DNA of 64,000 nt. Origin: Owenia fusiformis. Taxonomy: Eukaryota; Annelida; Polychaeta; Sabellida; Oweniidae. The notes under the pieces are model-generated. The model worked only from the letters and a program-made list of their open reading frames with translations. It was not told the DNA's origin and ran no database searches. The stretch lies in the NCBI GenBank assembly GCA_903813345.2, contig CAIIXF020000006.1:32558710-32622709 (forward strand). The letters run 5' to 3'. Shown piece after piece: positions 1 to 10,693 of this stretch. The position numbers and the translations under genes are program-made. Positions within the stretch are counted from its first letter, which is position 1. Each line of letters opens with the position of its first letter.

Positions 1-406
1 ATCTACTTATGAACACATCCTGAAGTTTTGGTGAGTCTGAACATTTCATTATTTTATATCAACTTGTACCCGCCTTATACAAATATTTTTGCTTCTAGTT
101 TAAGATGAACATCTCTTCAACATATTCACCAATTTTCAAGGTGAACATTCCTGTAATAAACGAGAAATTAATGTGCAAAAAATATCACCGCGATTTCCAC
201 AGGAAATATATCAATCATAACAGACCGAATATTATATTCGGTCTGTTGGATACATACTAAATATACCCCGGTGAAATGTTGACTTTGTTTACAGTTTATA
301 GAAGGCGTGAATACAGTTATGTTCGAATATTTGATAACGACCTATGTATAAATACATTCAATTGGTCAGTAGGGTTTGATTGCATGAACGTTATGAAACG
401 AACTCA
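1..406. other. Intron of the GalNAc-T gene; no second exon seen
   Basis: This stretch lies downstream of the GalNAc-T donor on the minus strand. I looked for the next catalytic-domain motifs on that strand and found none. It is AT-rich, with a small dyad, CCGAATATTATATTCGG, at 223-241. Presumably intronic. Confidence 0.5.
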
Positions 407-412
407 ACTTAC
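407..412 (-). other. 5' splice donor of the GalNAc-T exon
   Basis: On the minus strand the coding sequence reads CTTAA|GTAAGT, a perfect donor consensus, and the frame meets a stop codon immediately beyond it. This is why the exon is ended at 413 rather than at the in-frame stop. Confidence 0.8.
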
Positions 413-1467
413 TTAAGATCCCAGCTCATAATACCGATATGGTTGCCCCCTGTGCTACCATATTCGATTGTCTGGGCACTGATTCCATCAACCAATGGCT
501 GTACTACGATGTGGGGGTCTCTTTTGATGTGGGAAAGAATTTCCACCAGCCAATTAATATTTGCTTCTGTATGAGCATCAAGGAATACAATGACGTCACC
601 AGTGGCGGCTCGGGCACCTTGCATCCTAGACCTGATTAGTCCTTCTCTTACATCATGGCGGATTAATCTCACCTTTGGTAAATGTACCAGATAATCCCTT
701 AGTGGATCGTGAAGATATTCTGCCGCACTAGCATCATCCACTAGTATTACCTCTGCCAAAAGTTTTGGAGGAGACCTATTAAGTATGCTATGTATGGTTC
801 GCAATAACATAGAGAGGGGTTCAAAATAAAATGGTATAATTACACTGGCCGTAGGCAAATCATCAATATTATATTGCAGCTTTAGACATTCATAAGGTCT
901 TGTATCGGGAACCATCCTATCTAACGAAATACTGTCACTCAATGTAGCATTCAAGTTATACCTTGCATCAGGGGGTCTTTCGATAGATTTAAACAAAGTT
1001 TTTTGAATCCCTGTTAAAGCATGCCTATATTTCGGCCAGTCCTCATGGCTCACGTTTGAAGCTAGTATCAATCCTTCTATATCTCCAAGGTGTGGTTTAG
1101 GAGGAGCAACGGGAAGATCAGCTTGAGCTGTTTTAGACGGGCTAAGGTTATTTCGGTGGACACGCTTCTTTACTGCTTCCGGGTTTGAGGTGTTCTTCGG
1201 GGGAATAATAGGGTTCGCTGTAATATCTCTAGTGATACCAATTATAGGTTTATGTTTAGGGTTGACGTTATATTTTCCGAGTTTCTGATTCCGTTTTTGG
1301 TTGATATAGGCCGACCTCTCGTGGTCCTCTGTTCTCTCGACACTGATCATGAAGTAAACGGTGGTTATAAAAGAGAGAACGAGTAGCCTCAGACCCCATA
1401 TTTGCACCGACCTTGGCCACATTCTCCAAAGTCTATCAAAACGCATATACATTGAAGTAGTGATCAA
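413..1467 (-). CDS. Polypeptide N-acetylgalactosaminyltransferase (GalNAc-T), first coding exon, partial
   Basis: The family is Golgi type II membrane enzymes that move GalNAc from UDP-GalNAc to Ser/Thr and start mucin-type O-glycosylation. Seen: a short basic N-terminus, one hydrophobic membrane anchor at residues 23-43, a long hydrophilic proline-containing stem to about residue 200, then the GT-A catalytic start. That start includes a SVII strand from residue 208, LLRTIHSILNRSPP, VDDAS (243-247), REGLIRSR (274-281) and the metal-binding DxH as FLDAH (295-299). The reading frame stops just after a GTAAGT on the minus strand (407-412), so this is an exon of about 352 codons. The family is usually about 550-600 residues, so the rest of the catalytic domain and the ricin-type lectin domain lie on later exons to the left, outside or in the intron. 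The start could be Met1 (1467) or Met8 (1446); both keep the anchor. Oddities: the usual FHNE is FYFE, and the usual HCEC after DxH is HTEA, so both cysteines are missing. Family call firm; paralogue and activity uncertain. Confidence 0.9.
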
Positions 1468-2900
1468 AACACGTTGGAATATCAGCCACTTACTACATAG
1501 AAGTACGGAATCTCGAAGCTAACCTAGTTCAGAACCTTTTTCCAAATCGGTAGGCTAAAGTAAACTCCATCTAAATGTTACCAAAATCACACTTGGTATA
1601 GTAATCTGCTCCTCCAGTATCTCATCGTTTACATGATATCAGTTAGCGCAGTATTTTTCTAGTTTTAAACTGCGTACTTCGTGAAGGGCGTGTATGTACA
1701 AATAATTCGTTTGCCACATGTACAGGTACTTGTTCTCTATTTGTGTGCAAATGGTTATATCCCAAATGTAATATACAAACAGCGAACGCTTAAAACTTTC
1801 CTTTGTGTGTGATTGAGAGTAACGAGGCAATACGCTTAAAATATCTAGGCTGTTCTATAAATACTTTGCATATTTATCCGATTTGATATTCAGTCCATGG
1901 TATGACATATCCAGGACGTCTAATAAAGAAGCTGGTAGCACACTGTAGCGCAGTGACATTTGACCTAATATTAACACCGTCCGTTTATGACCTAATCCGC
2001 GGTAATGAGCTTGTTGGCATTATCACGGAATATAACTGATCATTTCAGTAAAATTAATGGTGACCTTACCCTGCGGAAATGGAGATAAAGTTCCACAGTT
2101 AATCTGAGCGCGAAACAACAGCGCCCAGTCTCTTGGGAATTGATTTTACTTTTTACAAAATTTATCATAACTTTTTTAAACCTCGATAATCGGAACCGAT
2201 TTCACTTGTCAGTTACGGGTATTTTAGTTGTACACGAATTGAGCGTATCAGTATGGTTGACTTACATACTTACCGCTGAGAAACATCTTCACGCCCGTCG
2301 AGTTTATTTCTAGCGCCGTAAATTATGAACCAATCGGAACCTTACTTACATAATGATTTAATGCATCCTTGCTAAAAGAGCAACTCCAAGATCCTTTGCT
2401 TGCGCAAGTAAATAACAATCAGAATCCTGCTTACATTTTAGTGTGTTGCATTGAGGTCCTTAAAGTCTCCGATAAATCGGACTACGTATACCGCCGTGTT
2501 TACATTAGGGGATTAGAAGAGTTTACTTTTATTTAGGTACAGTATGCAAGCAATATCAATATTAGGCCTTCATGCATGTACTCGTGTGTACAATCAGCAT
2601 GCCCTTCAATATTATATAAACCAGGCTATTCAAGTACTACATAAAATGTACACTATTTATGTGTGTACTACATGGGAATACGATTCCCTGGGAAACAAAA
2701 CACAAATACTTTTTATATGTTCAAAATGAGCCATTTGATTGATGCATACACTTAATAGCTCATTAATAACACATACAAAGTATATCTAATAGTAATTTTC
2801 AATGTCAATGGTGAAACTTGCCTGTTTACGATTATACGGGAAATCAACATGGGACGAACATTGTTCACCTTCCTGACTTACCTCTGAAGCCTGTACCTTG
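1468..2900. other. Non-coding stretch upstream of the GalNAc-T exon
   Basis: Presumed 5' flank or 5' intron of the minus-strand gene. The short frames at 1639-1830 and 2544-2729 have no recognisable domain or codon signal. No repeat family that recurs elsewhere in the window was recognised, except a short string ACTCGACGGGCG (minus strand, around 2290-2305) that recurs at 17,572. Confidence 0.5.
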
Positions 2901-2908
2901 TAATCTCT

Positions 2909-2942
2909 TTATATAGGTTAGCGAGAGCGCTGCGCCTGCGCA
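2909..2942. promoter_or_regulatory. Possible promoter patch with an NRF1-type dyad
   Basis: A small GC-rich island in AT-rich DNA holds TGCGCCTGCGCA (2931-2942), which fits the NRF1 pattern GCGC-NN-GCGC. A TATATA-like string lies about 20 bases upstream (2909-2916). It is about 1.4 kb upstream of the GalNAc-T ATG on that gene's strand, so it could serve a 5' exon. This is motif matching only. Another NRF1-like site, GCGCATGCGC, lies near 12,758-12,767 inside repeat DNA, so the motif alone proves little. Confidence 0.2.
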
Positions 2943-3625
2943 GTTTTAAACTTTGGCGCACACTTTAAAGAAGTATTCAATTTTTAGAGCAAATTAAAAG
3001 GCAAATTGAAGAGACATGTACTGTGTTGGCAGTTATCAACACCCATTGTAGAAACGACAAAATTGCAGTATATTTTGAGAAGGTATACATGATGAATTTT
3101 TGGATAATTCTCCAATCTAGGCGTCGGCTTCAGAGGTAGGGACTTATTAAGCTCACACGAATTGCAGCTTACAATCTCACTAATCGCTAATGTATCCCTC
3201 CAATGGATGTGTTCAGATACTAGAAGTATAGTATTTGATCAATTGCAAATTGACCCTAGACTAAAGCTATATCCTGCAGATCTGGCATTTTTTGAAAATG
3301 TACTGAATGTCAGATGAGCCTATATACGTATTAGACGAGTAGGGATTTGCAAAAAATAAAATAAAAAAGGATCGACTGACCCTGTTGGGTTTCTTGGTAT
3401 TTTTGGAAAGCTGTGCATCACCACAACATCTTCTACTTAATAAGAAGTTCTGAAAATGGTCCCGTTGCCATGGAAACGGACGCTGAATAAAATACCTGCT
3501 ATTAACAGTATTCGAATCACCAATAACATGTTTTGTTATATAACTATTCCATTTCTTATCTGTTTTAAATAATCTTGGTACCAAATGAAAGCATATTGAG
3601 TGCCCTTTCAGATAAAGTATAATTT

Positions 3626-3663
3626 ATGCAAATCAGCTCATTTGCATATCTTCTGTGACGTCA
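3626..3663. promoter_or_regulatory. Octamer plus CRE-like core, repeat copy 1
   Basis: ATGCAAAT (3626-3633), its inverse ATTTGCAT (3640-3647) and a full TGACGTCA (3656-3663) lie within 38 bases. These match POU octamer and CREB/ATF consensus sites. The cluster recurs at the same place in the other two copies. Function is inferred from motif and conservation only. Confidence 0.3.
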
Positions 3664-4226
3664 TAATTGTGATTTTTCCTAATATTTTGAGCAAGTTATT
3701 AAAATACATGTTATAAATACCCCTTTGAATTAAATAAGTGTAGTAAAGTTGTATATATTCATAAAATACAAATGTAGGAGAACCAGGCTTTATTTTGATA
3801 TACATAACATATCTCAATCAGTTTAAGCGATATAGCCCAGGTCCTTTTAATTAGTACATAACTGGAAAAATAACAGCAAAAGTCGACCTATTTTATGGTA
3901 CAACTTGTATTTTACAAAATATGAACTAGACGTATGTAAATTATGGGGGGTTGAGACGGTAAACGCCGATATTAGCAGGTAGACCGCAGACCCTACTGGG
4001 TATCTTTAGAAAGCTAAGGCTCTACTATATCTTCCACATATTAAGAAGTTCTGAAAATGGCGCCGTTGCCATGGAAACGGACGCCGTTTAAAATACCTGC
4101 TATTAATAGTATAAATATCACCAATAACATGTTTTATTTTATAACTTCTCCATTTCTTATCCATTTTAAATAATCTTGGTACCAAATGAAACCATGTCGA
4201 ATGCCCTTTCAGAAAAATTATGATTT

Positions 4227-4264
4227 ATGCAAATTAGCTCATCTGCATATATTTTGTGACGTCA
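4227..4264. promoter_or_regulatory. Octamer plus CRE-like core, repeat copy 2
   Basis: ATGCAAAT (4227-4234), ATCTGCAT (4241-4248, one change from the inverse octamer) and TGACGTCA (4257-4264) keep the spacing of copy 1. Confidence 0.3.
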
Positions 4265-4830
4265 TAATTGCAATTTTCCTATTTTTTTTAGCAAGTTATT
4301 AAAATACATGGGATAAATAACGCCTTTAAATTATATAATTGTAGTAAAATTGAATATCTTCATTGAACACAAATGTAGCCTAGGCAGGCTTTATTGAGAT
4401 ATATAGATCATATTTTAATCAGTCTGGGAGATATAGCCTACATCTTTTTAATTAGTACATAACTGGAAAAAATACAGCAAAAATAGACCTACTTATGGTA
4501 TTTTACAAAATATAAACCAGTCTCATATAAATTATGGGTGCTGAGATGGAAAACGCTGATATTAACAGGTAAACCCCAGACCTACTGGGTCTCTTGGTAT
4601 CTTTAGAAAGCTAAACATCTTTACTCAATCTTCCGCATAATGAGACATTCTGTAATTGGTCCCGTTGCTATGGAAACGGACTAATAAAAACAAATAAAAA
4701 TAATACACTAGGTATTGGCAATATCCTGATCATGAAAAAAATGTTTGTCTCATAACTTTCCTATTTATTATCTATTTTGAGTAATATTGGAATCAAATAA
4801 AAGCTCGTTATTTCAGTTACAGTGCAATCT

Positions 4831-4868
4831 ATGCAAATTAGCTCATTTACATATCCTTTGTGACATCA
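4831..4868. promoter_or_regulatory. Octamer plus degenerate CRE-like core, repeat copy 3
   Basis: ATGCAAAT (4831-4838) is intact. The inverse octamer is ATTTACAT and the CRE is TGACATCA (4861-4868), each with one change. This is the most decayed of the three cores. Confidence 0.25.
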
Positions 4869-5030
4869 TAATAGTTATTTTTTCACATTTTGAGCAAAGT
4901 ATCAAAAAATGTTATAGAAAATTAAATATTTGCAATAAGAGTGTAATATATTTATGAATAAGATAAATGTAGGTCAAACAAGCCTTATAGTCTGGCAGAA
5001 ATATAGGGTATTTTGACATTCAATCGTTTT

Positions 5031-6208
5031 CTTCGGATTACAACTTATCAACATGAATATAGGATTGGGACCTCAAAACCACCGGATGTCGGAGCGGCAC
5101 CTTGGGCAACTCTCTACAGAGCATTTCTTATACCCCCCTGATAAAATATACAGGGGGTACTATAAGACACCCCCATATCTCAGATACTAATATATATATT
5201 AACTTGAAATTTTCAGGAATTAGTTTTAGTATGATGCTTGACATGTATGAAAAAAATCAAGAAAAAATCTTAATCCATTGCTATAACAACAGTAACAGAA
5301 CACTATTTGTTACCGTAGAGATGCATTATTTTGCAACATGCAACATTTCTTCATATTCTTGATTCTTAAACTAGCATATAGTATTACACTAGTATATAGG
5401 ACACTGCATATTTTATATGTAGTATATACATGTATATTAAATGAAATCTAATGAATTCATACAGTAATGAGGTTGGCATATAGTCTAGACTTTTGGCATG
5501 ATGTCTTAACATTAACCATTAGTTTTCCTCATCTGAGCAATATGTTTTTTGCCGAAAAAATTAAGAAAATCGGTTGATAAACAAGCGAGAAATGAACTTA
5601 TCAGTGCATGAAAATGGTTCTGAGAAAAATGCATTTCAAAATTTTAGTTCTCATAGAAACCAATGGTACAATGATATCTAAAACATAATTTATTCTTCCT
5701 TTTAACCTGGTTAGACAATCAACATTGGTTTTTTATGAAAGTCTAGCATATTTAGAAAAGATTGACATCGAAAATAAAAATCCAATTTTTTTCAAAAAGT
5801 TTTTGTTACCTTAGTGACATCACTAATGTTTCAAAATATTTTTGATAAGCTAAAACATCGAAGTCGCCCATTAAATATGACATTTTATTATTGAAATAGT
5901 GTGTCTTTTGTTCAATCTATGCATTGGTGTTAAAAATATAATCTTTTTTGAAATGCATTAAGAAATATTTGATGATTAAGAAATTTCAATTTTTTTTAAA
6001 AAATGGCGGGAAATTTGAATATTTGAGAAATGAAATGCTCACAACTTTTTTTTCAAAAATCTTTTTTTGTTAAAAAATCTCTAAAATCACTTTTTAAGTC
6101 CTGACAAATAGTAAATGAATGATAAAAAAAATATTTTCAAACTTTAGACGGGGACTTTAAACGATTGTGTTGTCTTAGTGCGCAACATTTTTTATATCAG
6201 ATTCACTA
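5031..6208. other. AT-rich non-coding stretch
   Basis: It holds a small C/G hairpin (ACCCCCCTG at about 5133 facing CAGGGGGT at about 5151) and an AT-rich tract with TAGTATATA-type short dyads at 5380-5440. The open frame at 5102-5362 is low in information and matches no family I know. Poly-A/T runs dominate 5930-6080. Confidence 0.4.
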
Positions 6209-6451
6209 ATGTTCCCGTTTTTGCAAAAACATGTTGTTAATGCGAAGAATTTTATTTTTTATTATTCAGAGGATTTGCTCAACTTTCATGCGCTGCAACG
6301 CGCATTGTTGGAATCTATGATTAGTGGAAATGACAAAGAGCAGACAATGGCGGAGACAGCAGCAAATCACGGCCTTAGTGTTATCGAACATGATGGTGAT
6401 GGTAATTGCCTGTTCCATGCATTGGTTAACCAACTGAAGCATCATAGTTGT
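6209..6451 (+). pseudogene. OTU-type cysteine protease fragment, truncated
   Basis: The frame carries DGDGNCLFHALVNQL, the signature of OTU deubiquitinases, with the catalytic Asp and Cys in DGNC. The conserved His near the domain's C-terminus is absent because the frame is broken by a 79-bp palindromic sequence at 6452. A likely 3' splice site, a T-rich tract ending in ATTATTCAG (6261-6269), suggests the real exon starts at 6270 rather than at the ATG at 6209. OTU domains occur in host deubiquitinases and also in Helentron/Helitron2-type transposons of invertebrates and fish. With repeats all round, a transposon relic is as likely as a host gene. About 60 residues of a roughly 120-residue domain remain. 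Confidence 0.6.
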
Positions 6452-6530
6452 TGGATTTACACCAGAGCCATAAGACGTCTTGGCTAAAACGTTTTAGGTT
6501 AAAACGTTTTACAAATGTAATGTAAATCCA
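6452..6530. repeat. Short inverted-repeat insertion in the OTU frame
   Basis: A perfect 10-bp inverted repeat, TGGATTTACA (6452-6461) and TGTAAATCCA (6521-6530), bounds 79 bases. Inside are two AAAACGTTTTA strings; a third AAAACGTTT copy follows near 6570. It looks like a tiny MITE or a transposon end and supplies the stop codon of the OTU fragment. No clear target duplication was seen. Confidence 0.5.
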
Positions 6531-7944
6531 GATTTTCTCAAGAGCTCTCGGCTAATAATATAAGCTAAAACGTTTCAGGACTCTAGATTTATATGTCTTT
6601 ACGATGGAACAAATTCACAAAAACTCGTGTATTTGAAAAAAACTAAACTCAGTACGCAAGTAAGAAACTGGATATTGTATCTCTGGAGAATGAAAAATGG
6701 GAAAATTTGGAGTCATAAGAATAAATTCAAGTAGCATGTCTTATCATGTCTTATATACACGTTATCCCCCCTCCATCCTATACCCCCTCCATCCAATATT
6801 AATTTATTTCGATTATTTTTTGTATAACGCATGGAAATTAACTTTAAAAAGTGAGCAATGTCATTAGTATTGTGATAATAACGTCCCTTATACCTATTTA
6901 TAACAGGTCGTGTAGACCATTGTTGCCCGATCTATAGGAAAAACTTTTGCACGTTGTTGATGATGCGCCTTTTTTAATAGATCTCATATCTCAGAAGGGT
7001 ATCAGTTCAAAAAAAATACTAGATGGCCTAACATATTTTGCCATGCACTGCGCCTATTCATTTGGCAATTCAGTTGTAAATTTTCTCTTGAAAAAATAAA
7101 TCTTCAAAATTTTTTGAGTTTTCTGCAGAAATCGCCTAATCCCCCTCCATCCATTTTGTACGATCACCGGGCGTGTAATTGGTTATATCTCAAGCCAGGG
7201 TTGTTGAAAATTATTCTATTATATATAATTCTATTGCGAATTAAATTAAATCTTTAAAATGATGTATCATTGTTGATGTTTCTGTTAAAAGATAATATTG
7301 GCTAGGGGTGTTTTTCGCCCACCCTGTATATCATAAGATATTTTGTAACCATGTATGATATATTGTAAAAAAAGTGATACAGAGTATACTCGCCTATTTT
7401 ATTATCATTGTATTTTATACTTAAAGGGTCAGTATCTGTATTTCTGATTTTTTTTCATTCCTGACATTATTTAAAGAATTAGCTAGACCCACTCTTTCTG
7501 TTCTGTAAATATCAATACTTCAATTTTTTTCTTGTGTATGTAGAATGGGAAATAATCGCCTATTGACATTACTATGAGATAAATAATCGGACGGAAAAAA
7601 TGCTACATATTCTGAATAAATTGTGCTACTTTAAATCCATAGGGTGTGTATATTTGAAATTTATTAAATAATAAATAAACACGAATTGTATACTTTCAAG
7701 ATAACACGTTGATATTAATAGAAGCACCAAAGGTTTTCTCTATCAACGTGGAAATAAAAGCAGCTCGTATGATGTACATGTACAGTACTGATTGTATAAT
7801 CTAGAAAATGTAAATATTATGTCCATATGTTACATGTATATGTAATAAAGAATATCATTGAAACTATTAACTTGTATTGTGCTTTAATTGCATGACTCAC
7901 ATTACGAGATAGCTTTATCAATTTATTGGTGATTTAGTTTTAGC
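6531..7944. other. Non-coding stretch with a possible 3' end
   Basis: No coding frame. CCCCCTCCATCC occurs three times (around 6766, 6784 and 7142). An AATAAA polyadenylation-type signal at 7843-7848 ends an AT-rich stretch that resembles a 3' UTR, but no plus-strand coding sequence leads to it. Confidence 0.35.
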
Positions 7945-8217
7945 AATTGAGCCAGGCCACAGGAAAAGGGGTCTTACTGTCTTATCACAAATATTTTCAA
8001 TATTCTGATTTTTTGTTTATCTTAAAAAGCACAAGAAGACCTTTCAAATGAGCCATGGCTTGTGTTTTAACAATTTTCCCATGCATAATATTATATGGAC
8101 CAAAAAGTCGGATTTGAATTTAGCAAATTTTCATCCTAAGCTTGGGCACATTTTTGGCTCTGTAGCACAATTTTTATTTTTCTGATAAGACCGGTTTTCC
8201 TATGGCCAGGCTCAGTT
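7945..8217. mobile_element. Small inverted-repeat element (MITE-like), ~273 bp
   Basis: Thirty-two-base imperfect terminal inverted repeats: 7945-7976 (AATTGAGCCAGGCCACAGGA...) facing 8186-8217 (...TATGGCCAGGCTCAGTT), about 27 of 32 matching. The interior is AT-rich and non-coding. Target duplications were not clear, so the true ends may be a few bases off. Confidence 0.6.
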
Positions 8218-8774
8218 ATTGATAAGAATCAGTCATAGTAAAGAAAAAGAATTCCCAATATAATTCTGGTTAACGCACAAAGAACAACATCACACACCTA
8301 CCTTTAAAATGTTATTGTAACAATCCACGATTAATAAGATATTCTATTCATAGTGACCATTATATATGATAGGAAACTGCCTTTTATAAAAACATATGGA
8401 AGTCGGAACCTGAAATTACTTATATAAAATGAGAAATAACAACCAGTTGCGAAGCCGTAATATGACGTAACGTTACGTATAACATAATGAAGTAAAAATA
8501 TAAAACTCTACCAGAATAACAGGAGCCACCTTTTTAATAGAATAAATCCAACCACAAAATGATTAAAAAACTAACATGGAGTGTATTCGAAAAAATAAGT
8601 CAACTCAGAATACTTGGGTCAGGTCAGAATACTTCGGCAAGAGTCAGAATAGATGGGTAGCCAAGAATACTTGGGCTTTGACATACGTACCTAGTATACC
8701 TAGCCAACATATGTTCAAATTTGGTGTTAGAGAGATGTGTAGTTTTTGGAATATTTATACAGCCGTCTTTATAC
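8218..8774. other. Non-coding stretch with a short degenerate repeat
   Basis: The only structure is a run of four variants of CAGAATACTTGGG between about 8605 and 8680. The frame at 8576-8788 arises across this run and shows no domain. Confidence 0.4.
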
Positions 8775-9010
8775 AATCGGTTTCATAGTGAAAATAGCAA
8801 GAACTTAACTTCGACATATAGTGTTACCTGATGAATGGGACCCTCACGTGCCTTCCCAATGGTAGTAAACGAACCCTAGTGTAACTACATCAGCTTATCT
8901 TTCCGTCCGATCAACAATAAGTACAGTTATACAAGAAATGTAAACGAAGTGAAAATATTCCAAAATTTTTTCCGAAAGGCATTCATTTCCGGAAGTTATG
9001 ATACGTTATG
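8775..9010 (+). repeat. Left arm of a ~235-bp long-range inverted repeat
   Basis: From CGGTTTCATAGTGAAAATAG to GGAAGTTATGATACGTTATG this arm is the reverse complement of 16226-16464 with few changes. The arms enclose about 7.2 kb including the foldback element 9240-13675 and the retrotransposon relic. Confidence 0.85.
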
Positions 9011-9239
9011 GTGTCACTACGGTAAATCATTGAAAAATATTGAAAACAATCACAAAATTCAAGTTCTGGTGTGAGGTTCCATATCCACCCGCCAAAAGGT
9101 ATGACCCTATATAGTCCATTTAAAAATTTGTGGTTTTGTTCGAAACAACGCCATAGTTGGCTTCTAGGGTACCAAGTGTTATATCCTTAGATAACTATTT
9201 ATGTGGAAATGAGTAATAAACAATATAAAGAGAATAATT
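9011..9239. other. Spacer between the outer arm and the foldback element
   Basis: No frame or repeat recognised; not matched by the sequence inside the right arm (13,676-16,225). Confidence 0.5.
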
Positions 9240-9439
9240 GGCATACTAGTTAAATAGCGCCCCCGAAGACCCCTTAGAAAAAATGAAAAATATCCTTCAA
9301 ATACAACCAAAACATTAAAATAAGGAAAACACCTCAATTATAATAAAATACACCTTGTTATCTAGTAAAAATAGAAAAATAATGCAATAAAATAGATGAG
9401 AATTCGATAAAGTTGGAAATACATTAATATTCACTAGGA

Positions 9440-9957
9440 AGAAGTGTACTATATAACTAGTTAAAAAGCGCCCCTCCTCCATTTAAATCCAATGGCAAAT
9501 TAACATGTGGGGGCGCTATTTAACTAGTTATATATAGGAATCCAAATCTTTTCCATAATCATTTATTATCCACTAGGAAGAAGTGTACTATATAACTAGT
9601 TAAATAGCGCCCCTCCTCCATAAATCCAATGGGAAATTAACACGTGGGGGCGCTATTTAACTAGTTATATATAGGAATCCAAACCTTTTCCATAATCATT
9701 TATTATCCACTAGGAAGAAGTGTACTATATAACTAGTTAAATAGCGCCCCTCCTCCATAAATCCAATGGCAAATTAACACGTGGGGGCGCTATTTAACTA
9801 GTTATATATAAGAAGCCAAACCTTTTTCAAAATCATTTATTATCCACGAGGAAGAAGTGTACTATATAACTAGTTAAATAGCGCCCCATCTCCATAAATC
9901 TAATGGGAAATTAATACGTGGGGGCGCTATTTAACTAGTTATATATATGGGAATCCA
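9440..9957 (+). repeat. Left hairpin-unit array of the foldback element (4 units)
   Basis: AACTAGTTAAATAGCGCCCC starts at 9455 (one change), 9594, 9731 and 9868, spacing 139, 137 and 137. Each unit contains that string, a ~40-base loop around TCCAATGG, and its inverse GGGGCGCTATTTAACTAGTT, so every unit can fold into a hairpin. Units are joined by a constant linker, GGAATCCAAACCTTTT...CACTAGGAAGAAGTG. Confidence 0.9.
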
Positions 9958-10029
9958 AACCTTTTTATTAAACAAAATCAAACAAAAATGTTATACTTTT
10001 TAATTTCCAATATATTTATCAAATATATT

Positions 10030-10543
10030 TTTATTACACACCCAACATTCATGCCTTGCATTCTAAAAGGGATTCATTTTGGGGCCTAATATAAAAAAGG
10101 GGCAAGGTATTTTTTGGGGGAAAGTTAAATAAAGTTAAGATTATTAAAAAGGGGCGCTATTTAACAGTGCCCCTGAATGCTAAAATCATAATGTGAGGGG
10201 CACTATTCTATGATGCCCCTCACGCTATGATGTCAGCATCCAGAGGCACTATAAAGTAATGCCCCAAATGGGGTGTTTTAATAATTATTTATAATAATTC
10301 AGTCATAAAGGACTTTTCTTTAATAGCCCCTGAATGCTGACATCATAATGTGAGGGGAATTATAGAAAAGTGCCCCTTACATTATGATTCAAGCACTCAG
10401 GGGTACTATTAAATAGCGCCCCTTTTTAATAATCTTAACTTTATTTAACTTTCCCCCCAAAAATACCCTGCCCCTTTTTTATATTAGGCCCCAAAATAAA
10501 TCCCTTTTAGAATGCAAGGCATAAATGATGGGTGTGTAATAAA
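10030..10543. repeat. 514-bp near-palindrome nested in the foldback element
   Basis: Ends are TTTATTACACACCC (10030-10043) and GGGTGTGTAATAAA (10530-10543). The arms of about 230 bases pair almost throughout, including TGCCTTGCATTCTAAAAGGG facing CCCTTTTAGAATGCAAGGCA. Blocks of GGGGCACT and GTGCCCC alternate near the centre (about 10,290). The 14-base string TTAAATAGCGCCCC is shared with the hairpin units of the outer element. It is probably a separate foldback MITE or a derivative of the same family. Confidence 0.8.
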
Positions 10544-10550
10544 TAGGGGT

Positions 10551-10690
10551 TATGCACTGGGAGGTTTTGGATACAGGGAATATCCCGAGCGATATACAAT
10601 ATATTTTCCCGAGGGACCGAAGGGACCAAGGGAAGATTTATTGTATATCCCAAGGGATATTTCCTGTATCCAAACCGACCGTGCATAACT
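10551..10690. repeat. 140-bp palindrome
   Basis: TATGCACTGGGAGG...TTTGGATACAGGGAATATCCC on the left faces GGGATATTTCCTGTATCCAAA...GTGCATA on the right, folding around CCGAGGGACCGAAGGGACC. It begins seven bases after the preceding palindrome. Confidence 0.7.
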
Positions 10691-10693
10691 GTT

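Larger units (their letters stand above)
3370..5030. repeat. Diverged ~600-bp tandem triplication
   Basis: Three head-to-tail copies. The anchor CCGTTGCCATGGAAACGGA falls at 3462, 4063 and (one change) 4662, giving periods of about 601 and 599 bases. Each copy also shares a CTGGGTnTCTTGGTATnTTTnGAAAGCT segment, an ACCAAATGAAA segment, an ATGCAAAT...GTGACGTCATAA segment and a TTAGTACATAACTGGAAAAA segment. Copies are clearly diverged (point changes and small indels), so the duplication is old. No open frame is shared by the three copies, so this is not a triplicated gene. Confidence 0.85.

Noticed and set aside
439-639. Plus-strand frames at 380-574 and 439-639
   Set aside because: Shadows of the minus-strand GalNAc-T exon.
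5102-5362. 86-codon frame as a possible small gene
   Set aside because: No domain, no splice or promoter support, AT-rich codon content like the surrounding non-coding DNA.
7843-7848. AATAAA as the 3' end of a plus-strand gene
   Set aside because: No coding sequence leads to it; such a hexamer is common in AT-rich DNA. Mentioned only in the region note.
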